The notes beneath the pieces are model-generated. The model was not told the origin of the DNA and made no database searches. It was given only the letters and a program-made list of their open reading frames with translations. A stretch of 64,000 bases of DNA from positions 1 to 64,000 of the forward strand of contig JAHLMK010000015.1 of assembly GCA_019915135.1 (NCBI GenBank). The letters run 5' to 3'. Position 1 is the first letter of the stretch. Each line of letters begins with the position of its first letter. Positions 1-9,300 of the stretch are shown piece by piece. Position numbers and translations under genes: made by a program. The stretch is from Strobilurus pachycystidiatus. Its lineage: Eukaryota > Basidiomycota > Agaricomycetes > Agaricales > Physalacriaceae.

Positions 1-663
1 AGACAGAGGCCCCGCACGCGGGCCCTTTCTCAAACGTTCTCTTCCGCTGCGCGGGCGAGAACACCGAGAACCCCAAACCTTCTAACCCGAACCTAACCTT
101 CTAACCGAGTGAGCCGTGGTGCACAATCTGTTCACACTATACGTGTTGTCCGTATCTTTGTGCTCTTCTCGAATACGGCAGTATCAACTCCCCATCTAAT
201 CTCATTGCCGCACTACGGCCAAAGACATTATTTCCACAGGCAAACAAGAGGCCATAGTCAAAATGCAAGTCGCACAGCCCGTGTGGGCCATCATCACGCT
301 CGAAATGTCAATACGATTCTGAATTGCCCATCTTTGACTGACTACGACATTTCTGAACTTGACTGCGACCATTCCCGGTATTTAGCATGAACGTGTGTTG
401 TTTACGGCTCCTGCGGCACTCGCCGTCAGACCTGACTTGACTCTGCCCTTCATATGTCACATGTGCTCAGATCTATAACAGTTTGAACAACCGAGCACGA
501 GCGAATAGATTGCTTCCTTTGACCGACTAGTCTTCCGAATAAACGACGCATTAACAGGCCATATCTGACAAGTTAGAAAAAATGTAAACGGTTCAAAAGC
601 AACTCAGGACATCTTTGAACTCGTCTAGTGATACACATCTTACTTTGAACTGCGATACGCACC
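1..663. repeat. A-type unit, copy 1 (cut by window edge)
   Basis: Starts one base inside the GAGACAGAGGCC motif, so the unit begins at or just left of the window. It nearly matches 4945-5613 but is 5 nt shorter near 116, where GTGAGCCCGTATAAG in the other copies is contracted. The uninterrupted site CTTCCTTTGACCGACTAG near 513-531 is the empty version of the MITE insertion site in copy 2. Confidence 0.8.
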
Positions 664-1575
664 GAGACAGAGGCCTCGTACGCGCGCCCTTTCTTGAACT
701 GAGTTTGAACTTCTTGTGGCACGTCGCCTATGTGCCCTCACCTCCTAACCTACTAAAAGTGAAAGGATAGGCCTTCCAAAGACACATCCGAGGCCGGGTG
801 GGCTTTTTACGTTAGGCTGAATCCCTCGATCTGCGTTACCAACCTCTAACCGTCCGCAAGCGCAAGACAGCTGTTTTCGAATGAATATTATGCATCATTG
901 GATGCGTATCCTCATGCTCTTCACTGATTCAGAAGTATCAACTGTCTACCTAATCTCGTTTCCTCGTTACGGCCCAATACATTACTTCCGCATACGAAAA
1001 ATAGACTGTACCCAAAATACAAGTACCCCAGTCCGCGTGGGCCATCATCATATTCGGAATTGAATATGAGAGGTGTAAGTATAGGTCTTCATTGATCTTG
1101 ATTCAAACATGAATGAACAATGCGTTCAAAGTCATAGTAAGATGACTTTGAACTGCGACCTGAGCGTAGAAGGAAGCGTAAACGTAACTGACTGTATTAT
1201 CTGATGGATAGTTGGTGGGTGATTGTGTCACATTTCTAGCTAATATGGTCACGTTTCTGACTGTTTTCTGTCACGTTTCTAGCTGTTTCCCGTCACGTTT
1301 CTAGCCGTTTTGCATCCATAAAAGGAAATTTTTCTTGCTAGCAAAAAAGTCTATTAGATAGATAGGTTTCCTACTGAGAAGCGTAACGTGAAGTCATTGT
1401 TGACACCTAACGAAATAAATTGAACATCTGCGTTAGTTCAAAGATAATCCAACACATCTTTGAACTCATCACTTGAACACACGTCTGATACTTACTATCC
1501 GAATCAAATCACAACGCGGCCGGAACGCACGTTTAGCATAATATCACATATCTTGGTGCGTCTCCAATACACACC
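664..1575. repeat. B-type unit, copy 1, carrying segment E
   Basis: B unit whose internal portion (the equivalent of 4530-4732 in B copy 4) is replaced by the 304-bp segment E. After E the ordinary B tail resumes with GGTTTCC at 1365 and runs to the next A unit. The tail contains TTGAAC/TTCAAA-rich sequence and no credible gene. Confidence 0.75.
1061..1364. repeat. Segment E, copy 1 (right flank: B tail)
   Basis: A 304-bp segment, the same length in all four copies. It contains four imperfect tandem copies of a 21-22 bp motif built on GTCACGTTTCTAGC (1227-1313). It ends with the perfect palindrome TTGCTAGCAA, then a small CTAT-TAG-ATAG hairpin and GATA. Its left flank is always the same point of the B unit (CGGAAT), while its right flank differs between copies. 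It could be a mobile-element end or a recombination breakpoint; no coding capacity is visible. Confidence 0.7.
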
Positions 1576-2097
1576 GAGACAGAGGCCCCGCACGCGGGCC
1601 CTTTCTTAAACGTTCTCTTCCGCTGCGCGGGCGAGAACACCAAGAACCCCAAACCTTCTAACCCGAACCTAACCTTCTAACCGAGTGAGCCCGTATAAGG
1701 TGCACAATCTGTTCACACTATACATGTTGTCCGTATCTTTGTGCTCTTCTCAAATACGGCAGTATCAACTCCCCATCTAATCTCATTGCCGCACTACGGC
1801 CAAAGACATTATTTCCACAGGTGAACAAGAGGCCATAGTCAAAATGCAAGTCGCACAGCCCGTGTAGGCCATCATCACACTCGGAATGTCAATACGATTC
1901 CGAATTGACCAACTTTGACTGACTACGACATTTTTGAACTTGACTGCGACCATTCCCGGTATTTAGCGTGAACGTGGGTTGTTTACGGCTCCTGCGGCAC
2001 TCGCCGTCAGACCTGACTTGACTCTACCCTTCATATGTCACATGTGCTCAGATCTATAACAGTTTGAACACCCGAGCACGAGCGAATAGATTGCTTC

Positions 2098-2105
2098 CTT
2101 CGACC
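2098..2105. repeat. Target-site duplication, left copy (CTTCGACC)
   Basis: Eight bases CTTCGACC immediately left of the foldback element, repeated exactly at its right side. The uninterrupted sites in A copies 1 and 3 read CTTTGACC once, so the octamer was present once before insertion (one substitution apart). Confidence 0.85.
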
Positions 2106-2484
2106 TAGACACGATCACGAGTATTCTCAGATGTTTCACCTTTTGTTGAATAGCCGCTGAAATTCTGGTCAGAATGATACCAAACATGAAGCAATTTGGT
2201 GGAGAATTGGGTGAGTTATGTGAAAAACAAGATTTCAACACTCTCTGATCATTCTACCTGGTTCCAGGGGCATAACAAGCGAGATATCCGAATATATCCG
2301 TCCTAAATCAGTATTTTAGCTCTGGGCCCCGGTAGAATGATCAGATCGCAATGAAAACTTGATTTCCACATAACTCACTCAATTCTCCACCAAATTGCTT
2401 CATGTTTGGTATCATTCTGATCAGAATTGCAGTGGCTATGCGCCGATTTATACAGATAGGGGCTGATACTCGTGCTCATGTCTA
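2106..2484. mobile_element. Foldback MITE with 8-bp target duplication (hAT-like)
   Basis: Non-autonomous DNA transposon of 379 bp. It begins TAGACA and ends TGTCTA. The outer about 20 bp (TAGACACGATCACGAGTAT against the complement TAGACATGAGCACGAGTAT) and an inner arm around 2160-2230 and 2360-2430 are inverted copies, so most of the element can fold into one long hairpin with an internal loop around 2250-2330. The inner arms share GATACCAAACATGAAGCAAT. The flanking 8-bp duplication fits hAT superfamily insertions. P and Merlin elements also make 8-bp duplications, so the superfamily is inferred. It encodes no transposase and would need one supplied elsewhere in the genome. Confidence 0.88.
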
Positions 2485-2492
2485 CTTCGACC
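2485..2492. repeat. Target-site duplication, right copy (CTTCGACC)
   Basis: Exact right-hand copy of the octamer at 2098-2105, followed by GACTAGTCTTCCGA, which continues the A unit as in copies 1 and 3. Confidence 0.85.
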
Positions 2493-2631
2493 GACTAGTC
2501 TTCCGAGTAAACGACGCATTAACAGGCCATATCTGACAAGTAAAAAAAAAAGTGAACGGTTCAAAAGCAACTCAGGACATCTTTGAACTCGTCAAGTGAT
2601 ACACATCTTACTTTGAACCGCGATACGCACC

Positions 2632-3332
2632 GAGACAGAGGCCTCGTACGCGCGCCCTTTCTTGAACTGAGTTTGAACTTCTTGTGGCACGTCGCCTATG
2701 TGCCCTCACCTCCTAACCTACTAAAAGTGAAAGGATAGGCCTTCCAATGACACATCCGAGGCCGGGTGGGCTTTTTACATTAGGCTGAATCCCTCGATAT
2801 GCGTTACCAACCTCTAACCGTCCGCAAGCGCAAGACAGCAGTTTTTGAATGAATAGTATGCATCATTGGATGTGTATCCTCATGCTCTTCACTGATTCAG
2901 AAGTATCAACTGTCTACCTAATCTCGTTTCCTCGTTACGGCCCAATACGTTAGTTCCGCATACGCATTATAGACTGTACCCAAAATACAAGTACCCCAGT
3001 CCGCGGGGGCCATCACCATATTCGGAATTGAACATGAGAGGTATAAGTATAGGTCTTCATTGATCTTGATTGGAACATGAATGAACAATGCGTTCAAAGT
3101 CATAGTAAGATGACTTTGAACTGCGACCTGAGCGTAGAAGGAAGCATAAACGTAACTGACTGTATTATCTGATGGATAGTTGGTGGGTGATTGTGTCACA
3201 TTTCTAGCTAATATGGTCACGTTTCTGACTGTTTTCTGTCACGTTTCTAGCTGTTTTCTGTCACGTTTCTAGCCGTTTTGCATCCATAAAAGGAAATTTT
3301 TCTTGCTAGCAAAAAAGTCTATTAGATAGTTA
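2632..3332. repeat. B-type unit, copy 2, truncated at the E right end
   Basis: Starts like the other B units. Segment E follows from 3029, and the unit then stops at the E terminus (here GATAGTTA) instead of continuing into the B tail. What follows is the tail of an A unit, so this is a truncation or recombination junction. Confidence 0.75.
3029..3332. repeat. Segment E, copy 2 (right flank: A tail)
   Basis: The 304-bp segment with its four-copy 22-bp minisatellite at 3195-3281. One base near the 3' end differs from the other copies (GATAGTTA for GATAGATA). Its right flank GGCCATATCTGACAAG is the A-unit sequence found at 557 in A copy 1. Confidence 0.7.
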
Positions 3333-3439
3333 GGCCATATCTGACAAGTTAGAAAAAAAGTAAACGGTTCAAAAGCAACTCAGGACATCTTTGAACTCGT
3401 CTAGTGATACACATCTTACTTTGAACTGCGATACGCACC
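3333..3439. repeat. Isolated A-unit tail (107 bp)
   Basis: Corresponds to 557-663 of A copy 1 and has the same 107-bp length, including the ACTCAGGACATCTTTGAAC stretch. The rest of the A unit is absent, showing that the block was shuffled at the E junction. Confidence 0.75.
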
Positions 3440-4140
3440 GAGACAGAGGCCTCGTACGCGCGCCCTTTCTTGAACTGAGTTTGAACTTCTTGTGGCACAT
3501 CGCCTATGTGCCCTCACCTCCTAACCTACTAAAAGTGAAAGGATAGGCCTTCCAAAGACACATCCGAGGCCGGGTGGGCTTTTTACGTTAGGCTGAATCC
3601 CTCAATCTGCGTTACCAACCTCTAACCGTCCGCAAGCACAAGACAGCTGTTTTCGAATGAATATTATGCATCATTGGATGCGTATCCTCATGCTCTTCAC
3701 TGATTCAGAAGTATCAACTGTCTACCTAATCTCGTTTCCTTGTTACGGCCCAATACATTACTTCCGCATACGAAAAATAGACTGTACCCAAAATACAAGT
3801 ACCCCAGTCCGCGTGGGCCATCATCATATTTGGAATTGAACATGAGAGGTGTAAGTATAGGTCTTCATTGATCTTGATTGAAACATGAATGAACAATGCG
3901 TTCAAAGTCATAGTAAGATGACTTTGAACTGCGACCTGAGCGTAGAAGGAAGCGTAAACGTAACTGACTGTATTATCTGATGGATAGTTGGTGGGTGATT
4001 GTGTCACATTTCTAGCTAATATGGTCACGTTTCTGACTGTTTTCTGTCACGTTTCTAGCTGTTTCCCGTCACGTTTCTAGCTGTTTTGCATCCATAAAAG
4101 GAAATTTTTCTTGCTAGCAAAAAAGTCTATTAGATAGATA
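3440..4140. repeat. B-type unit, copy 3, truncated at the E right end
   Basis: B unit with segment E from 3837. It ends exactly at the E terminus GATAGATA and is followed directly by the head of another B unit lacking its first bases (starting GGCCTCG). Confidence 0.75.
3837..4140. repeat. Segment E, copy 3 (right flank: B head)
   Basis: The 304-bp segment, minisatellite at 4003-4089. Its right flank is GGCCTCGTACGCGCG, a point 9 bp inside the B-unit head. Confidence 0.7.
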
Positions 4141-4944
4141 GGCCTCGTACGCGCGCCCTTTCTTGAACTGAGTTTGAACTTCTTGTGGCACGTCGCCTAT
4201 GTGCCCTCACCTCCTAACCTACTAAAAGTGAAAGGATAGGCCTTCCAAAGACACATCCGAGGCCGGGTGGGCTTTTTACGTTAGGCTGAATCCCTCGATC
4301 TGCGTTACCAACCTCTAACCGTCCGCAAGCGCAAGACAGCTGTTTTCGAATGAATATTATGCATCATTGGATGCGTATCCTCATGCTCTTCACTGATTCA
4401 GAAGTATCAACTGTCTACCTAATCTCGTTTCCTCGTTACGGCCCAATACATTACTTCCGCATACGAAAAATAGACTGTACCCAAAATACAAGTACCCCAG
4501 TCCGCGTGGGCCATCATCATACTCGGAATTTGATTACGAACCCAGATACACCAAACTTGACTGAATGCAACACCCGCAATACACCGTTCCAACAAACTGT
4601 TATTTGTGACTCTCACGGCACATGCCGCCACGCGTCACTTGGAGTTTTCTCTTCATATTTTACATATACTCAAGTTCATGTCATGCCGAACATCCGAAAA
4701 CAAGCGTATTGCTCGCTTTCTTCAACCGAGTAGGTTTCCGATTAAGAAGCGTAACGTGAAGTCATTGTTGACACCCTAACGAAATAAATTGAACATCTGC
4801 GTTAGTTCAAAGATAATCCAAGACATCTTTGAACCCATCACTTGAACGCACGTCTGATACTTACTATCCGAATCAAATCACAACGCGGCCGGAACGCACG
4901 TTTAGCATAATATCACATATCTTGGTGCGTCTCCAATACACACC
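4141..4944. repeat. B-type unit, copy 4 (without E)
   Basis: The only B copy without segment E. Positions 4530-4732 hold the unit's own sequence there, which still aligns weakly with the A unit (for example CGGCACATGCCG against CGGCACTCGCCG). It therefore shows the ancestral state and defines the limits of E. Only the first few bases of the unit are missing. Confidence 0.75.
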
Positions 4945-5613
4945 GAGACAGAGGCCCCGCACGCGGGCCCTTTCTTAAACGTTCTCTTCCGCTGCGCGGG
5001 CGAGAACACCGAGAACCCCAAACCTTCTAACCCGAACCTAACCTTCTAACCGAGTGAGCCCGTATAAGGTGCACAATCTGTTCACACTATACGTGTTGTC
5101 CGTATCTTTGTGCTCTTCTCGAATACGGCAGTATCAACTCCCCATCTAATCTCATTGCCGCACTACGGCCAAAGACATTATTTCCACAGGCAAACAAGAG
5201 GCCATAGTCAAAATGCAAGTCGCACAGCCCGTGTGGGCCATCATCACGCTCGAAATGTCAATACGATTCTGAATTGCCCATCTTTGACTGACTACGACAT
5301 TTCTGAACTTGACTGCGACCATTCCCGGTATTTAGCATGAACGTGTGTTGTTTACGGCTCCTGCGGCACTCGCCGTCAGACCTGACTTGACTCTGCCCTT
5401 CATATGTCACATGTGCTCAGATCTATAACAGTTTGAACAACCGAGCACGAGCGAATAGATTGCTTCCTTTGACCGACTAGTCTTCCGAATAAACGACGCA
5501 TTAACAGGCCATATCTGACAAGTTAGAAAAAATGTAAACGGTTCAAAAGCAACTCAGGACATCTTTGAACTCGTCTAGTGATACACATCTTACTTTGAAC
5601 TGCGATACGCACC
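4945..5613. repeat. A-type unit, copy 3
   Basis: Complete 669-bp A unit, almost identical to copy 1. It carries the empty MITE site CTTTGACCGACTAG near 5466-5481. With the following B copy 5 it forms the second member of a near-identical 1.24-kb duplication. Confidence 0.8.
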
Positions 5614-6314
5614 GAGACAGAGGCCTCGTACGCGCGCCCTTTCTTGAACTGAGTTTGAACTTCTTGTGGCACGTCGCCTATGTGCCCTCACCTCCTAACC
5701 TACTAAAAGTGAAAGGATAGGCCTTCCAAAGACACATCCGAGGCCGGGTGGGCTTTTTACGTTAGGCTGAATCCCTCGATCTGCGTTACCAACCTCTAAC
5801 CGTCCGCAAGCGCAAGACAGCTGTTTTCGAATGAATATTATGCATCATTGGATGCGTATCCTCATGCTCTTCACTGATTCAGAAGTATCAACTGTCTACC
5901 TAATCTCGTTTCCTCGTTACGGCCCAATACATTACTTCCGCATACGAAAAATAGACTGTACCCAAAATACAAGTACCCCAGTCCGCGTGGGCCATCATCA
6001 TATTCGGAATTGAATATGAGAGGTGTAAGTATAGGTCTTCATTGATCTTGATTCAAACATGAATGAACAATGCGTTCAAAGTCATAGTAAGATGACTTTG
6101 AACTGCGACCTGAGCGTAGAAGGAAGCGTAAACGTAACTGACTGTATTATCTGATGGATAGTTGGTGGGTGATTGTGTCACATTTCTAGCTAATATGGTC
6201 ACGTTTCTGACTGTTTTCTGTCACGTTTCTAGCTGTTTCCCGTCACGTTTCTAGCCGTTTTGCATCCATAAAAGGAAATTTTTCTTGCTAGCAAAAAAGT
6301 CTATTAGATAGATA
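5614..6314. repeat. B-type unit, copy 5, ending in E at the satellite border
   Basis: Near-identical to 664-1364. Segment E runs from 6011 and ends at 6314, after which the 913-bp satellite begins with no transition sequence. Confidence 0.75.
6011..6314. repeat. Segment E, copy 4 (right flank: 913-bp satellite)
   Basis: The 304-bp segment, minisatellite at 6177-6263. Its right flank is GAAACACACCTCACCC, the first bases of the satellite. Within the array the same bases are preceded by GCAACTGTAA, so the satellite array was joined to the E terminus. Confidence 0.7.
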
Positions 6315-9300
6315 GAAACACACCTCACCCTCACCACGGCACCGATAGACGGTCTTTACACCACCAAAACACTCTCACCCTCACCACAGCACAGTGTAGA
6401 TCGTCTGTACACCATCGAGTCACTGCCTTCACCCTCTCAACCTAACCAAGGGACAGCATGAGTGTGCAGACAGCTAACCCTCCGCAGACGAGTCCAACGC
6501 GCATCTGAGTCGGAGTGAGTTGAGACTACGCGCTGAGAGTCCGTGTCCGATCCCGTGACTCGTAGACGAATGCTGGACGTAGCGTTGAGCACGTTGACTC
6601 ACTTGCCCGCATTGCACACACAACTGGCACACTTGAAGCTGGGAACGCGCCGTCACATCCGAGTTCTGTCAATCGCCATTTTTGATGCAGTTCTCAAGTC
6701 TTCCGAGTCGTGTTGCCAGTCTCGCCCGTTCATCTTCACTTGCGCACACCGTCCCTCGCCACCGTCACTGACCCGGATCAGTCAAAACACAAGTCCAGCG
6801 CCTCCGACGTCACTCCGCAGCCCCCGCACCCCACGCCAAAGTTGTTCAGAGTATGAAAACAGTCAAGAACGCACTGTCAGACGCGTTGTGTGCGCTTGAA
6901 CAGTGTATCTTCACCATGCAGCGCCCAGCAGTCCGTCCTTGCTCCCACAAACGCTGCCACTGAGTACTCAACGCCGCACCCAAGTCAGCAACTCGTCTGA
7001 GACAGGTTCACCCTCAGCTCGACTCTGCCCTCAATAGTGAACACACCCCATCCTCGACAGATGATCAGCACACCTAACCCTCGCCACAGCACTCTTTACA
7101 CCACCGAGACACTTCCCTCACCCTCCCTTGAGCTGTTAAACTTCACCGGAAGCTAGCACAGACCCCTAACCCTCCGTACGTACACAAGTCAAGCGCACAC
7201 GCAAGTCAAAGTGAGTTGCAACTGTAAGAAACACACCTCACCCTCACCACGGCACCGATAGACGGTCTTTACACCACCGAAACACTCTCACCCTCACCAC
7301 AGCACAGTGTAGATCGTCTGTACACCATCGAGTCACTGCCTTCACCCTCTCAACCTAACCAAGGGACAGCATGAGTGTGCAGACAGCTAACCCTCCGCAG
7401 ACGAGTCCAACGCGCATCTGAGTCGGAGTGAGTTGAGACTACGCGCTGAGAGTCCGTGTCCGATCCCGTGACTCGTAGACGAATGCTGGACGTAGCGTTG
7501 AGCACGTTGACTCACTTGCCCGCATTGCACACACAACTGGCACACTTGAAGCTGGGAACGCGCCGTCACATCCGAGTTCTGTCAATCGCCATTTTTGATG
7601 CAGTTCTCAAGTCTTCCGAGTCGTGTTGCCAGTCTCGCCCGTTCATCTTCACTTGCGCACACCGTCCCTCGCCACCGTCACTGACCCGGATCAGTCAAAA
7701 CACAAGTCCAGCGCCTCCGACGTCACTCCGCAGCCCCCGCACCCCACGCCAAAGTTGTTCAGAGTATGAAAACAGTCAAGAACGCACTGTCAGACGCGTT
7801 GTGTGCGCTTGAACAGTGTATCTTCACCATGCAGCGCCCAGCAGTCCGTCCTTGCTCCCACAAACGCTGCCACTGAGTACTCAACGCCGCACCCAAGTCA
7901 GCAACTCGTCTGAGACAGGTTCACCCTCAGCTCGACTCTGCCCTCAATAGTGAACACACCCCACCCTCGACAGATGATCAGCACACCTAACCCTCGCCAC
8001 AGCACTCTTTACACCACCGAGACACTTCCCTCACCCTCCCTTGAGCTGTTAAACTTCACCGGAAGCTAGCACAGACCCCTAACCCTCCGTACGTACACAA
8101 GTCAAGCGCACACGCAAGTCAAAGTGAGTTGCAACTGTAAGAAACACACCTCACCCTCACCACGGCACCGATAGACGGTCTTTACACCACCGAAACACTC
8201 TCACCCTCACCACAGCACAGTGTAGATCGTCTGTACACCATCGAGTCACTGCCTTCACCCTCTCAACCTAACCAAGGGACAGCATGAGTGTGCAGACAGC
8301 TAACCCTCCGCAGACGAGTCCAACGCGCATCTGAGTCGGAGTGAGTTGAGACTACGCGCTGAGAGTCCGTGTCCGATCCCGTGACTCGTAGACGAATGCT
8401 GGACGTAGCGTTGAGCACGTTGACTCACTTGCCCGCATTGCACACACAACTGGCACACTTGAAGCTGGGAACGCGCCGTCACATCCGAGTTCTGTCAATC
8501 GCCATTTTTGATGCAGTTCTCAAGTCTTCCGAGTCGTGTTGCCAGTCTCGCCCGTTCATCTTCACTTGCGCACACCGTCCCTCGCCACCGTCACTGACCC
8601 GGATCAGTCAAAACACAAGTCCAGCGCCTCCGACGTCACTCCGCAGCCCCCGCACCCCACGCCAAAGTTGTTCAGAGTATGAAAACAGTCAAGAACGCAC
8701 TGTCAGACGCGTTGTGTGCGCTTGAACAGTGTATCTTCACCATGCAGCGCCCAGCAGTCCGTCCTTGCTCCCACAAACGCTGCCACTGAGTACTCAACGC
8801 CGCACCCAAGTCAGCAACTCGTCTGAGACAGGTTCACCCTCAGCTCGACTCTGCCCTCAATAGTGAACACACCCCACCCTCGACAGATGATCAGCACACC
8901 TAACCCTCGCCACAGCACTCTTTACACCACCGAGACACTTCCCTCACCCTCCCTTGAGCTGTTAAACTTCACCGGAAGCTAGCACAGACCCCTAACCCTC
9001 CGTACGTACACAAGTCAAGCGCACACGCAAGTCAAAGTGAGTTGCAACTGTAAGAAACACACCTCACCCTCACCACGGCACCGATAGACGGTCTTTACAC
9101 CACCGAAACACTCTCACCCTCACCACAGCACAGTGTAGATCGTCTGTACACCATCGAGTCACTGCCTTCACCCTCTCAACCTAACCAAGGGACAGCATGA
9201 GTGTGCAGACAGCTAACCCTCCGCAGACGAGTCCAACGCGCATCTGAGTCGGAGTGAGTTGAGACTACGCGCTGAGAGTCCGTGTCCGATCCCGTGACTC

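Larger units (their letters stand above)
1576..2631. repeat. A-type unit, copy 2, split by a MITE
   Basis: A unit like copies 1 and 3, but 379 bp of unrelated sequence plus an 8-bp duplication interrupt it at 2098-2492. Outside the insertion it carries scattered substitutions relative to the other A copies, so it is older than the near-identical pair at 1-663 and 4945-5613. Confidence 0.8.
1..6314. repeat. Complex subtelomere-like repeat block (A/B higher-order repeat)
   Basis: Two unit types alternate. Both begin with the shared GAGACAGAGGCC; A continues CCCGCACGCGGGCCC and B continues TCGTACGCGCGCCC. A and B are diverged copies of one ancestor: they can be aligned through the VST..LIS and RVGHHH-encoding stretches and through the region near each unit's end. 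CTAACC-type motifs cluster in each unit (for example near 78-108, 744-752 and 840-850), resembling degenerate telomeric repeats. The small reading frames in these units are not supported as genes: A and B differ at all three codon positions without third-position excess. Positions 121-1364 recur almost unchanged at 5071-6314. A subtelomeric origin is inferred, not shown. Confidence 0.85.

Noticed and set aside
881..1063. A 60-codon frame recurring in the B units, with a similar frame in the A units (shared VST..LIS and RVGHHH), looking like a conserved small protein
   Set aside because: Comparing A and B codon by codon, differences fall at all three positions with second positions changed most. 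That is opposite to purifying selection; the similarity is DNA-level relatedness of the repeats.
6543..6899. 118-codon frame repeated in all satellite units (and a 60-codon antisense frame)
   Set aside because: Its conservation is explained by near-identity of the DNA monomer. There is no known domain and no independent sign of selection on the protein.
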